Shown one piece after another: positions 1-9,113 of a DNA stretch of 64,000 nt. A program made the translations under genes and the position numbers. The notes beneath the pieces were generated by a model. That model was not told where the DNA came from, made no database searches, and saw nothing but the letters and a program-made list of their open reading frames with translations. The DNA lies in contig NZ_FNRG01000002.1 of assembly GCF_900107835.1 (NCBI RefSeq), forward strand, positions 248,001 to 312,000. The letters are read 5' to 3'. Source of the DNA: Oribacterium sp. KHPX15 (GTDB taxonomy: Bacteria > Bacillota > Clostridia > Lachnospirales > Lachnospiraceae). The first letter of the stretch is position 1. Every line of letters starts with the position of its first letter.

Positions 1-895
1 TGATCATTGACTGGAGATGCTGTACACGGAAGCCCATGGCAAAATCCTTTGCCTGCATTTCGAGGCCGGATTCAAAAAGCTCTTTATAGGTATCCCTTGC
101 AGAATGACCTATGGCCAGGATGATCTTTCTGTCCTTATCTCTCTCCTTATCATAGGTGAACCTGGTGTTGAACCTTATTTCTCCCCCAAGAGCCACTATT
201 TCCTGCCTGATATTCTTAACGATATTTACAAGCTTATCCGTTCCCACATGAGGCTTCGAATCGATGATAATGGATGAATCAGCACCATAGCCCACAAAGA
301 GATCAAGTATAAAACGGCTTCTTCCATCCTTATCCTTTACAAGAGTATTGATCTTGCCGTCGGAAAAGGTACCGGCGCCGCCCTCTCCAAACTGAGGGTT
401 TGATTCTGTATGAAGAACGCCCTTCTCCCAAAGGTCCTGAACATTCTTTATTCTTTCATCAACATCCGCACCTCTCTCAAAAACTATGGGATGCATACCT
501 GCTCTTGCAAGAATCAGTGCCGCAAACATACCTGCGGGACCGAAGCCCACCACAACAGGTCTGTTCTTTTCCTCCCTGAAGAATTCACGCCTGTCAACTC
601 CGCATATCACATCGTTGAGTTTTGGCTCTCTGTACGATACTGTTCTGTCAATACTTACGTCTCTGTTCTTCAGCTTCTCAACCAGCTTTTTCTCATTAGC
701 TTCGCCAAGAGAAGTCCCTATCATAACCGTATAGCTAAAGAAAAGCTCCGGCTTTTTTCTGGCATCGATGGAGCGTTTTACTACTTCAAGTGTCTCTATG
801 TCCTTTGGTTCTATCTTCAACACTTTGGCACTTAAGAGCTTTAGCTTCACGACCGATTCTGTCACACCGAGCTTTAACTGATTTATCTTTATCAT
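1..895 (-). CDS. FAD-dependent dehydrogenase, COG2509-like (partial, C-terminus off the left edge)
   Basis: The frame opens at an ATG at 895, preceded by an AAAGGA-type ribosome site, and stays open to base 1, so at least 298 residues are coded and the end is missing. Residues 1-110 form the extra N-terminal domain typical of this family. Residues 116-128 (VVGFGPAGMFAAL) are a dinucleotide-binding Rossmann turn. Residues ~170-182 (GEGGAGTFSDGKI) and ~261-268 (AIGHSARD) are hallmark stretches of the uncharacterised NAD(FAD)-utilising dehydrogenases. The substrate is unknown. It lies about 80 bases downstream of another flavoprotein gene and may share its transcript. The stretch between the sheet at ~240 and AIGHS is shorter than I expect for the family. 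Confidence 0.85.
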   Translation of the reverse strand, partial: MIKINQLKLGVTESVVKLKLLSAKVLKIEPKDIETLEVVKRSIDARKKPELFFSYTVMIGTSLGEANEKKLVEKLKNRDVSIDRTVSYREPKLNDVICGVDRREFFREEKNRPVVVGFGPAGMFAALILARAGMHPIVFERGADVDERIKNVQDLWEKGVLHTESNPQFGEGGAGTFSDGKINTLVKDKDGRSRFILDLFVGYGADSSIIIDSKPHVGTDKLVNIVKNIRQEIVALGGEIRFNTRFTYDKERDKDRKIILAIGHSARDTYKELFESGLEMQAKDFAMGFRVQHLQSMI

Positions 896-975
896 TTCTT
901 TTCCTTTATACTTTTTATTTATGTACGATCCGGGCATATCCGGGATTAAAACTCAACTTGCATTTCCCGACAGGG

Positions 976-2334
976 TCAACCCGCTGCCGCATTACCCGCA
1001 ATAAACCCTGAGCTCCAGGCCCACTGGAGATTGTAACCTCCGCAGATTCCGTCGATATCCAGGATTTCACCCGCAAAGTAAAGCCCCTTCACAAGCTTCG
1101 ACTCCATGGTATGGGGATCCACTTCTGCAGTGTTAATGCCTCCTGCTGCGCACTGGGCATTGGCAAAAGGATTCACCTCCACACATTCTGCCTTAAAGCT
1201 GACTGTAAGGGCGCTGAGAGCCTTAAGCTGCTTCCCGGAAAGCTTCGAAACCGGCAGCTTCCTGTCGATATTTGCCATCTGAAGAAGCACATTCCCAAGC
1301 TTCTGATTGAGAAGACCTGTGAAAAAGCTTCCCATTTCCTTATATGCAAGTCTCTCTGCCCGCTCTTTGTAAAATTCAGATATTTCTTCTTTACTATCTG
1401 AAATGTTTGGAAGAAAATTTATATATACTGATACCTCTTTCTCATCCCGGAGACCGTAAGCTACGTGTCTCGATATCTGAAAAACCGGTATGCCTGAAAT
1501 GCCGTAATCCGTGAGCTGAAGCTCTCCTTCTTCGGCAGCAACTGTTTCGCCACTCACCTTGACACAGAGCTTCGCATCGGTTCTTACTCCTGCCATATTC
1601 TTATAATGGCTGCCCTTACATTTTACCGCTGTCAGTGCAGGTACCTGCGGAACCAGAGTATGTCCCAGAGCCTTTGACCAGACATATCCGTCCCCGGTGG
1701 AGCCGGTCTTTGGCACCGCCCTTGAACCCGTAGCCAGAATAAGCTTTTTTGCTCTTATTACATTATCACAGCCCTCTATATCAAGCAGAAATCCATCGGT
1801 TCTGTACGACTTCACACCTCTGGATTTACCATGATTCTCCTGTGAAGAATACTGTTCTCTGCCTGTATGATTTACCGCTTCGCTCTCATTCCTTCTTACC
1901 TTTCTTATCAGCGTCCCCAAAAGGACCTGAACTCCTGAATGAACAACCTCATCCCAAAGAGCTGTCACAACAGAAGAAGCCTGATCGGAGTTCGGATACA
2001 CATAGTTTCCTCTGTATTTGGGTTCAATGCCTATACCCCGGAACCATTCCACAGCCTGTTCCGGCCCAAAACTCTCAAGTGGAATTTCAGAAAACTCAGG
2101 ATTACATCCCCTGTACTTTCCTCCAACCAGATTTTCCATATCAAGATTTGTGTAATTGCATCTTCCGTTTCCGGTGGTGGCAAGTTTTTTCCCGGGTTCC
2201 CGGTTCCTCTCGATCAAAAGTACCTTCGCCCCGACACGTGCCGCCTCAATAGCTGCCATCATTCCGGCTGCGCCGGCACCTATCACTGCCACATCCACTG
2301 TTCCGCTCTCTGTTAAGCTGGTTATTATACTCAA
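976..2334 (-). CDS. BaiN/HI0933-family NAD(P)/FAD-dependent oxidoreductase
   Basis: This flavoprotein belongs to the COG2081 (HI0933, YhiN, BaiN) family. Near the N-terminus is an FAD-binding VIGAGAAGMMAAIEAA turn, followed by the family signature EPGKKLATTGNGRCNYTN. A C-terminal GLYFAGEILDIDGICGGYNLQWAWSSG segment, cut here into GLYFAGEILD and GGYNLQWAWSSG, closes the FAD site. Some members act on bile-acid intermediates but most have no assigned substrate, so a reductase role is inference. The frame could start at a GTG at 2397. I prefer the TTG at 2334 because GGAGGT lies seven bases upstream and the product (452 residues) then begins just before the Rossmann strand. An oxidoreductase of similar class follows immediately downstream. 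Confidence 0.86.
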   Translation of the reverse strand: MSIITSLTESGTVDVAVIGAGAAGMMAAIEAARVGAKVLLIERNREPGKKLATTGNGRCNYTNLDMENLVGGKYRGCNPEFSEIPLESFGPEQAVEWFRGIGIEPKYRGNYVYPNSDQASSVVTALWDEVVHSGVQVLLGTLIRKVRRNESEAVNHTGREQYSSQENHGKSRGVKSYRTDGFLLDIEGCDNVIRAKKLILATGSRAVPKTGSTGDGYVWSKALGHTLVPQVPALTAVKCKGSHYKNMAGVRTDAKLCVKVSGETVAAEEGELQLTDYGISGIPVFQISRHVAYGLRDEKEVSVYINFLPNISDSKEEISEFYKERAERLAYKEMGSFFTGLLNQKLGNVLLQMANIDRKLPVSKLSGKQLKALSALTVSFKAECVEVNPFANAQCAAGGINTAEVDPHTMESKLVKGLYFAGEILDIDGICGGYNLQWAWSSGFIAGNAAAG

Positions 2335-2464
2335 ACTATTACCTCCACAGTGCAGGTATAAGATTTCACCGGAACCCGTAGGTATCCTTTTAAACACGTT
2401 AAACCTGGGAGTAAAAAATCAAAAGCACACTCCTTAGCGACAATCGGTTCCGGCAAAATTTACA

Positions 2465-4207
2465 TCAGTGTACAAATCTCTTGAGTCTTCCGCCCATAGG
2501 CATGTTATCAAGATCTTCTGCGGTGAATGCATGCAGCTTGATAAGCAGTCCAAAATAAACCACTATTGCTATAACCACCGACGGAGCGACCTCTATAACA
2601 GATCCTATACGTCCATATCTTTGAGCCTCCGGAAGAACCATACGGATTCCCATGGAACATGCGAAAGCTACGATACCCATAACGGCAGCTGCAATAAATG
2701 GCAGAATATAAGTCTCTGTCACACCATAGCTAAGCCTTACATGCTTCTTGATAGCCAGCTGATTAAGTAAGCACATCATGAAGGCAAAGATTATATTTGA
2801 AATAACCACCGCATAGATACCCATACCCGTAAGCAACAGGGCAATAAGACAAGCTATATGTATCACAAGGGATATAAGCGCATGCTTTAAAGGGATACTC
2901 AGATGACCAAGTCCCTGAAGTATGGCATTGCTGATAGTTGACAGCGAATAGAAAACCACTGCCACAGAACCTATCCTTGTGAGCATTATAAGAAGTCCCA
3001 CATTTTTTCCCGGGAATAGCATGCGGCATATAGGGTCAGCCAATGCACAAAGCCCGACAGTAGCCGGGATGGCTATCAGCATTGTAAATCTGATACTGTA
3101 TCGCACTCTTGAAACCGTATCCCTGCGATTATGCTCCGCAACGGCTCTGGTAAGACTCGGGATAAGCGACGATGACAAAGCATTGGACAAAGCTACCGGA
3201 ATGTTGAAAAGGATATGATATTCTCCGAAAACTCCCCACTGGGTTACGATATTCTCTGCCTTTCCGAGATAAGTCATAATGTTTCCGAATATGGAATCAT
3301 CAATAACCGACGAAATATTGTAAACCGTTGAGGATATAAGAATCGGAAGCATGGTTCCTGCAAGAAGCAGTCCTATAGTACCGTAGCTGTCCACACGACT
3401 CCTGTCCTCCCGTATATTCCTATGCATCTCGTGCATCTGGGAACTGTAAAGGATCAAAAAGAAAGCAAGGGCCGTAAGAGCTCCGGCACCGGTTCCTATA
3501 GCACCACCGGCAGCACCAAATGCCGTACTGTATTTATCACTCTGGTAGATGACATTGGCAACTGCACCCTTTTTAAACAGAATGCTGGCAGCAAGAATGG
3601 AAATAATGGCATTCAGGATCTGCTCCAGTATCTGAGAGATTGCTGTAGGCACCATGTTTCCGCTTCCCTGAAAGTAACCTCTCAGGATTCCGAGATAAGC
3701 CATGATCCACACAGTGGGCGCCAAAGCTCTGAGTGCATATTTACAAAACGGCTTCTTCAGAAATACCTCTGCTATAAAATCAGAGCCGAACCACAGCATA
3801 CAGAACATCAAAAAGCCAACAATAGTCGCATAAAAGCATGCTGTTTTCAGAACCCTGTGAGTGTTCCTGTAATTACCTTTTACCATATTGGCAGAAACGA
3901 TCTTGGAAACAGCCGTAGGCATGGAAAAACTCGACAGGATAAGAAGCAGCGTATAAATGCTGTAGGCACTTGTATAGTAGCCGTTTCCCTCATCTCCGAT
4001 TATGGCAGTAAGAGGCACACGGTAGACCATGCCAATGATCCTGACCACGATGCTTGCCACTGCGAGAAGAGAACCCTGAACGATGAAATTGTTTCGTCTG
4101 TTCCTGTCGAAACCCGCATTGACAGTATTTCTTGTTCTTATATTTTGTGATCTCAAAGCCCTGCCTTCGGTATTCCGGATATTCGAGTTTCTTCTTTGAT
4201 CACTCAT
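2465..4207 (-). CDS. MATE/MOP-superfamily flippase (SpoVB/MurJ-like polysaccharide biosynthesis protein)
   Basis: This 580-residue integral membrane protein has about fourteen hydrophobic segments beginning near residue 43. The segment around residues 60-75 (IGMVYRVPLTAIIGDEGNGY) is characteristic of the SpoVB/polysaccharide-transporter branch of the MOP flippases. These move lipid-linked cell-wall or capsule precursors across the membrane; which lipid is moved cannot be read from the sequence. The first ~40 residues are rich in Arg and Asn and should be a cytoplasmic tail. The ATG overlaps the ybeY stop as ATGA, so the two genes are translationally coupled. It is an ordinary-length member and does not by itself imply sporulation. 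Confidence 0.85.
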   Translation of the reverse strand: MSDQRRNSNIRNTEGRALRSQNIRTRNTVNAGFDRNRRNNFIVQGSLLAVASIVVRIIGMVYRVPLTAIIGDEGNGYYTSAYSIYTLLLILSSFSMPTAVSKIVSANMVKGNYRNTHRVLKTACFYATIVGFLMFCMLWFGSDFIAEVFLKKPFCKYALRALAPTVWIMAYLGILRGYFQGSGNMVPTAISQILEQILNAIISILAASILFKKGAVANVIYQSDKYSTAFGAAGGAIGTGAGALTALAFFLILYSSQMHEMHRNIREDRSRVDSYGTIGLLLAGTMLPILISSTVYNISSVIDDSIFGNIMTYLGKAENIVTQWGVFGEYHILFNIPVALSNALSSSLIPSLTRAVAEHNRRDTVSRVRYSIRFTMLIAIPATVGLCALADPICRMLFPGKNVGLLIMLTRIGSVAVVFYSLSTISNAILQGLGHLSIPLKHALISLVIHIACLIALLLTGMGIYAVVISNIIFAFMMCLLNQLAIKKHVRLSYGVTETYILPFIAAAVMGIVAFACSMGIRMVLPEAQRYGRIGSVIEVAPSVVIAIVVYFGLLIKLHAFTAEDLDNMPMGGRLKRFVH

Positions 4208-4701
4208 CTGAAATAGCCCTTTCCTTCCAATATTTCTTTCTGGCGTCTTTCCATTTCCACACGCTCGTCATCTTCCATATGATCGTAACCAAAAAGATGA
4301 AGCATACTGTGAGCCACTAAAAATGCAAGTTCTCTTCGCTCTGTATGCCCGTATTCTTCTGCCTGAGACTCTATACGGTTCTGATTCAGAACGATATCCC
4401 CCAGGAGCAGTTCTCCCGAATCAGGGTTAAAGATATCTGAATCCTCTTCATCTATAACATCAAAATCCGCCGGAGTTTCCCAGTCAACCATGGGGAAAGA
4501 AAGTACATCCGTAGGTGAATCTATACCCCTTGCCTCTTTATTTAACTGATGGATACCCTCATCATCCGTGATGACAACACTTATCTCGCATTCATACGGA
4601 CATTTTTCGTATGTAATGGCAGCCTCGATGATCTCGTTTATTATATCTTCGAACTGCAGATCAAGTCGCTTTTCAACCTCAAAATCTATATTAACAGTCA
4701 T
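4204..4701 (-). CDS. ybeY: endoribonuclease YbeY (rRNA maturation factor)
   Basis: YbeY is a zinc-dependent single-strand endoribonuclease involved in 16S rRNA 3'-end maturation and late 70S quality control. The 165-residue product carries the family metal site HSMLHLFGYDH (His-x3-His-x5-His) near residue 135. Upstream is the typical TDVLSFPM strand and a helix with NQNRIESQAEEYGH. It follows phoH by about 90 bases, a near-universal pairing in Firmicutes, and overlaps the flippase start by four bases. Length and motif order are normal. Confidence 0.96.
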   Translation of the reverse strand: MTVNIDFEVEKRLDLQFEDIINEIIEAAITYEKCPYECEISVVITDDEGIHQLNKEARGIDSPTDVLSFPMVDWETPADFDVIDEEDSDIFNPDSGELLLGDIVLNQNRIESQAEEYGHTERRELAFLVAHSMLHLFGYDHMEDDERVEMERRQKEILEGKGYFR

Positions 4702-4789
4702 TCCTGTCCCCTCTTAAATCAATTCTCCGCATCGTATCCCCTTACATTTTCGGACTAATCCTGATCATGCCGAACACATATTTTATCTC

Positions 4790-5830
4790 TCAGTCCCTGT
4801 GTCTGTTCTCATTTCTATGCTCGCCATAATTCTTAGGTGACATTTCATGCTGTCTTGCTCTCCTGGCACGCTTTTCTTCGTCCTTTTCATAGGCATTGAC
4901 AATACGCTGTACAAGAGGATGTCTCACAACATCCGCACTTGTAAGCTCTATAAACTCTATGCCTTCCACATTTTTAAGAACACGCATGGCATCCTCAAGA
5001 CCCGATTTTTTACCTTCCTCAAGATCCTTCTGGGTAAGGTCACCTGTCACCACAACCTTTGATCCAAAACCGATACGGGTAAGAAACATCTTCATCTGTG
5101 CAGGTGTAGTGTTCTGGGCCTCATCAAGAATGATATAAGAATTGTCCAGTGTTCTTCCTCGCATATAAGCAAGCGGGGCAACCTCGATAAGCCCCTTCTC
5201 GGAATTTGACTGGTACTGTTCTGCTCCCATGATGGAGTACAAAGCATCGTACACAGGTCTCATATAAGGATCCACCTTTGACTGGAGGTCTCCCGGAAGA
5301 AAACCCAGTTTTTCGCCTGCTTCAATTGCCGGTCTTGTCAGAATGATACGCTGTACCTCCTGCTGACGGAAAGCCGTGATAGCCATAGCCATAGCAAGAT
5401 AAGTCTTTCCGGTTCCGGCAGGTCCTATACCGAATGTGATCATATTTTTCCGGATGGCATCAACATAATCTTTTTGTCCGATAGTTTTCGGTTTTACAGG
5501 TTTTCCCAATGCCGTCCTTGCCAGTATATCCTTGTCTATCTCGACGATATCATTAACCCTTACTTTTTCAGTGAAACTAAGAGATATGGCATAATCCACA
5601 TTCTGCTCTGTAATGGTATTGCCACGCTGGCTCAGCTGCAAAAGTTTCTTGATAACATTTTTGGCCTTTTCGGTATCTGCCTCATCGCCTATGATCTTAA
5701 GCACACCATTACGGTCTATGATGGTTACATTGAAAGATCTCTCTATTTTCTTTATATTCATATCCAACTGGCCCAGAACATTCTGCTCATGTTCCATCGG
5801 AATATCCATAATTGCTTCTACTGTAGCCAA
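4790..5830 (-). CDS. phoH: PhoH-family ATPase
   Basis: PhoH proteins are P-loop ATPases associated with RNA metabolism and found beside ybeY. The Walker A motif GPAGTGKTYLAMAMA and Walker B region YIILDEAQNTTPAQMKMFLTR are intact, followed by GFGSKVVVTGDLTQKDL. The C-terminal ~25 residues are Arg/Glu rich. The frame extends back to a TTG at 5896, but that codon lies inside the rpsU terminator hairpin and has no ribosome site. I place the start at the TTG at 5830, which has GGAGGGG eight bases upstream and gives 346 residues. An ATG at 5809 is a third possibility. It is read just after rpsU and before ybeY. Confidence 0.9.
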   Translation of the reverse strand: MATVEAIMDIPMEHEQNVLGQLDMNIKKIERSFNVTIIDRNGVLKIIGDEADTEKAKNVIKKLLQLSQRGNTITEQNVDYAISLSFTEKVRVNDIVEIDKDILARTALGKPVKPKTIGQKDYVDAIRKNMITFGIGPAGTGKTYLAMAMAITAFRQQEVQRIILTRPAIEAGEKLGFLPGDLQSKVDPYMRPVYDALYSIMGAEQYQSNSEKGLIEVAPLAYMRGRTLDNSYIILDEAQNTTPAQMKMFLTRIGFGSKVVVTGDLTQKDLEEGKKSGLEDAMRVLKNVEGIEFIELTSADVVRHPLVQRIVNAYEKDEEKRARRARQHEMSPKNYGEHRNENRHRD

Positions 5831-5879
5831 ATACTGCCCCTCCGGTCTCTCAATACTATTCAATCCTTCAATTCCAAAG

Positions 5880-5916
5880 TATGAAGAAAGCCCCAATTCA
5901 TTTCTGAATCAGGGCT
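5880..5916 (-). terminator. Rho-independent terminator of rpsU
   Basis: On the minus strand a 12-bp stem (5889-5916, two G-T wobbles) closes on a GAAA tetraloop and is followed by TTTCTTC. It sits directly after the rpsU stop. It shows that the upstream half of the long phoH frame is untranslated. Confidence 0.8.
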
Positions 5917-5942
5917 ACACTTTTTAAATAATCTATTTACGA

Positions 5943-6119
5943 TTAGTTGAACTTACGCTTTCTAGCCGCCTCAGACTTCTTCTTACGTCTTACAGATGGC
6001 TTCTCGTAATGCTCTCTCTTGCGAATCTCCTGCTGAATGCCGGCCTTAGCGCAGTTTCTCTTGAATCTACGTAAAGCGCTGTCAAGAGACTCGTTCTCTT
6101 TTACGATAACATTTGACAT
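5943..6119 (-). CDS. rpsU: 30S ribosomal protein S21
   Basis: S21 is a small basic protein of the 30S platform near the 3' end of 16S rRNA. The 58-residue product begins [20 protein letters not shown] and ends in a Lys/Arg-rich tail ([15 protein letters not shown]), as in other Firmicutes. The frame is open further upstream to 6191 but the family start is the ATG at 6119. A GGGAGG lies about 13 bases before it, a longer spacing than usual. A small CCCGAAGGG hairpin abuts that site, so translational control is possible. Two promoter-like sequences precede it and a strong terminator follows. Confidence 0.96.
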   Translation of the reverse strand: MSNVIVKENESLDSALRRFKRNCAKAGIQQEIRKREHYEKPSVRRKKKSEAARKRKFN

Positions 6120-6159
6120 GCTGAAACCCAAACCTCCCTTCGGGTACAAACTCTGGATA

Positions 6160-6187
6160 ATTATAACACATGATCTCAATTCGTCAA
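6160..6187 (-). promoter_or_regulatory. rpsU: sigma-A promoter for rpsU (proximal)
   Basis: TTGACG (6182-6187) and TATAAT (6160-6165) are separated by 16 bases and face rpsU. The predicted leader is about 35 bases. Confidence 0.8.
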
Positions 6188-6242
6188 GCAAAAACCTTAA
6201 TGAAATTAAAGTTTTATATCGAAATGATGATCAGCGCCATGT

Positions 6243-6272
6243 ATTATACCTTAAAATCCTCACGGATTTCAA
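6243..6272 (-). promoter_or_regulatory. possible distal promoter for rpsU overlapping a small hairpin at the alaS 3' end
   Basis: TTGAAA (6267-6272) and TATAAT (6243-6248) are 18 bases apart. The spacer holds the hairpin AAATCC-GTGA-GGATTT, which may be a weak alaS terminator, so this promoter is less certain than the proximal one. Confidence 0.5.
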
Positions 6273-6275
6273 TCT

Positions 6276-8981
6276 TTATTTTATCTGCTCTTTGATAACC
6301 TCACCGGCCTTCTTAACAGCCTCATCGATCTTGGAAGCGTCCTTACCACCGGCCTGAGCCATGTTAGGACGTCCGCCTCCGCCGCCTCCTACAATAGGAG
6401 CAACAGCCTTGATAAGGTTTCCTGCGTGAGCACCTGCCTTGACAGCTGCATCTGTAGCCATGGCAACCATGGATACCTTGCCATCCTTATCTGAGATAAG
6501 AAGAACTACTCCCTCCTGAAGCTTAGCCTTAAGGTCATCCCCAAGGTTACGAAGCTCGTTCATATCTACTCCGGCAACATGAGCTGCAAGGAACTTGACA
6601 CCGTTAACTTCTGTAACATTATCCATTACATTACCAAGTGCATTCTTGGCTTCCTTGCTCTTCAGCGCCTCGTTCTCACTCTTGAGATCCTTAAGTTCCT
6701 TCTGAAGGGACTTGATATGATCTGCAAGAGTTGCAGGTGTAGCCTTAACCAGCTCTGCTGCAGCATTGATCTCCTTCTCAAGGTTCTCGTAATACTTACG
6801 TACATTCTCGCCTGTAAGAGCCTCGATACGTCTTACACCGGCAGCAACACCGGCTTCACTTACGATCTTGAACTGACCGATCTGAAGTGTGTTCTCAACG
6901 TGAGTACCACCGCAAAGTTCTACAGAGAAGTCACCCATACGTACAACTCTTACCTCTGCACCGTACTTCTCACCGAAAAGTGCCATAGCTCCTGACTTTT
7001 TAGCCTCTTCAAGAGTCATGACATCTGTTCTTACGGAAAGTCCCTCACGGATCTTCTCATTAACGATATCCTCAACCTTCTTGAGCTCTTCTTTGGTCAT
7101 AGCCTGGAAGTGTGAGAAGTCAAATCTGGTTCTGCCTGCATCCTGGAAGGAACCGGCCTGCTCTACATGAGTTCCGAGAACTTCACGGAGCGCCTTCTGA
7201 AGAAGGTGTGTTGCAGAGTGGTTTCTGCAGGTATCCATACGATTTGAAGCATCAACCTTAAGTGTAACTGTATCATTAAGCTTGATCATACCGTTCTTCA
7301 TTACACCGATATGTGCGATCTTGTTTCCGCCGATATGTTCTGTCTTCTTAACTTCAAATACTGCGGCACCCTTACCAAGCTTTGCAGCTTCATCATCGGA
7401 AGCCTCACCAAGAACGATAACACCGGTATCACCTACCTGACCACCCATTGTTCCGTAGAATGGAGTAGCCTCAGTAATGATAGCACCCTCTTCACCGTCA
7501 GAAAGAGCCTCAACAACAGCTTCCTCTTCACCGAGAGAAACCATTGATACCACCCTGCTTTCCATCGAAAGCTTGTTATAGCCGTCAAATGAACAGCTGA
7601 TCTCAGGATCAAGCTCGTCATAAACTGTTGCAGCATGTCCGCTGTACTCTGACATCTTACCGGACTCGAGTCTGTCCTTACGTCCCTGCTTCTTCTGCTT
7701 CTCCATGGCAGCCTTGAAGCCCTCTTCATCTACTGTGAAGCCCTTCTCCTCAAGAATCTCCTTGGTATTGTCAACAGGGAATCCATATGTATCATAAAGC
7801 TTGAATGCGTCCTCACCTGAAAGCACCTTCTCGCCTGATGCAGACAGAGCCGCTTCCATCTCTTCAAGGATCTCCATACCCTGCTCATAAGTCTTCTCGA
7901 ACTTCTCTTCCTCAGCCTTAACTACGCTGAGTATGAAGTCCTTCTTCTCATCCAGCTCAGGATAACCGTCCTTTGAGGTCTCGATAACTCTCTCAACAAG
8001 AGTAGGAAGGAATGAACCTTTGATGCCAAGCTTTCTTCCGTGACGTACTGCACGACGGATGATACGGCGGAGTACATAACCTCTTCCGTTGTTTGAAGGC
8101 ATGATACCGTCCGAGATCATGAAAGTCATGGAACGTGAATGATCTGTGATGATACGAACAGAAATGTCAGACTCATGTGTCTCAGGTTTGTCATATTCGA
8201 TTCCACCTGCGATTTCGCAGATAAGGTCTCTAAGGCTCTTAAGTGTATCAACATCAAAGATAGATGCAACATCCTGAACAGCTACCGCAAGTCTCTCAAG
8301 ACCCATACCTGTATCGATGTTCTTCTGTGCAAGATCTGTGTAATGGTTCTCGCCATCGTTGTTGAACTGGCTGAATACTATGTTCCATACTTCCATGAAA
8401 CGGTCGCCTTCTCCACCCATTACATCCTCAGGACCGTTGCCATACTTCTCTCCGCGGTCATAGTAGATCTCTGAGCAGGGACCGCAGGGGCCTGAACCAT
8501 GCTCCCAGAAGTTATCTTCCTTTCCGAACTTATAAATGCGCTCGGCAGGAATGTGCATATCGTTAAGCCATATATCATAAGCTTCCTGGTCATCCACATA
8601 AACTGACGGATAAAGTCTCTCGGGATCAAGACCGACTCTTTCTGTAAGGAACTCCCAGGCCCATGGAATAGCTTCTTTCTTAAAGTAATCACCAAACGAG
8701 AAGTTTCCGAGCATCTCGAAATATGTGCCATGACGGGCAGTCTTACCAACATTCTCAAGATCACCTGTACGGATACACTTCTGACAGGTTGTCACTCTGC
8801 GTCTTGGTGGAATCTCCTGTCCGGTAAACCATGGCTTCATAGGCGCCATGCCTGAATTTATAATAAGCAATGAATTGTCATTGTGTGGCACCAGTGAGAA
8901 ACTGTTTAAGCGTAAGCATCCCTTCTCCTCAAAGAAGCTAAGGAACAGTTCACGTAATTCATTTACGCCTCTGTACTGCAT
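6276..8981 (-). CDS. alaS: alanyl-tRNA synthetase
   Basis: AlaRS charges tRNA-Ala and clears mischarged Ser and Gly. The 901-residue protein has, in order: the class II catalytic core (NSGMAPMKPWFTG, TCQKCIRTGDLENVG, GCGPCSEI-like GSGPCGPCSEIYYDRG, NNGRGYVLRRIIRRAVRHG), the editing domain zinc site (HSATHLLQKALREVLG and CGGTHVENTLQIG), a coiled segment, and a DHHA1 C-terminal domain ending GGGGGGRPNMAQAGG. Length is normal. The ATG at 8981 follows GAGGAG by about nine bases. I see no T-box motif in the short leader, so constitutive expression from the promoter at 9085-9113 is the simplest reading. Confidence 0.97.
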   Translation of the reverse strand: MQYRGVNELRELFLSFFEEKGCLRLNSFSLVPHNDNSLLIINSGMAPMKPWFTGQEIPPRRRVTTCQKCIRTGDLENVGKTARHGTYFEMLGNFSFGDYFKKEAIPWAWEFLTERVGLDPERLYPSVYVDDQEAYDIWLNDMHIPAERIYKFGKEDNFWEHGSGPCGPCSEIYYDRGEKYGNGPEDVMGGEGDRFMEVWNIVFSQFNNDGENHYTDLAQKNIDTGMGLERLAVAVQDVASIFDVDTLKSLRDLICEIAGGIEYDKPETHESDISVRIITDHSRSMTFMISDGIMPSNNGRGYVLRRIIRRAVRHGRKLGIKGSFLPTLVERVIETSKDGYPELDEKKDFILSVVKAEEEKFEKTYEQGMEILEEMEAALSASGEKVLSGEDAFKLYDTYGFPVDNTKEILEEKGFTVDEEGFKAAMEKQKKQGRKDRLESGKMSEYSGHAATVYDELDPEISCSFDGYNKLSMESRVVSMVSLGEEEAVVEALSDGEEGAIITEATPFYGTMGGQVGDTGVIVLGEASDDEAAKLGKGAAVFEVKKTEHIGGNKIAHIGVMKNGMIKLNDTVTLKVDASNRMDTCRNHSATHLLQKALREVLGTHVEQAGSFQDAGRTRFDFSHFQAMTKEELKKVEDIVNEKIREGLSVRTDVMTLEEAKKSGAMALFGEKYGAEVRVVRMGDFSVELCGGTHVENTLQIGQFKIVSEAGVAAGVRRIEALTGENVRKYYENLEKEINAAAELVKATPATLADHIKSLQKELKDLKSENEALKSKEAKNALGNVMDNVTEVNGVKFLAAHVAGVDMNELRNLGDDLKAKLQEGVVLLISDKDGKVSMVAMATDAAVKAGAHAGNLIKAVAPIVGGGGGGRPNMAQAGGKDASKIDEAVKKAGEVIKEQIK

Positions 8982-9084
8982 TCTTGTTATCTCCTCGTTA
9001 TTTCTAAACTATATTGCCGATTAGGCTGTATTTCTGTATAAGTCCTTTCCTTTGGGCATACTTACACAGTTCGTTAACCCGTAA

Positions 9085-9113
9085 AATATACCACAGCACA
9101 TTTTAAGTTGCAA
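9085..9113 (-). promoter_or_regulatory. alaS: sigma-A promoter for alaS
   Basis: TTGCAA (9108-9113) and TATATT (9085-9090) are separated by 17 bases and lie about 105 bases before the alaS start. The leader is too short for a T-box and lacks its conserved antiterminator sequence. Confidence 0.7.

Noticed and set aside
3422-4150. 242-codon open frame on the plus strand
   Set aside because: Antisense shadow of the flippase gene, with His/Ser/Lys-rich nonsense composition.
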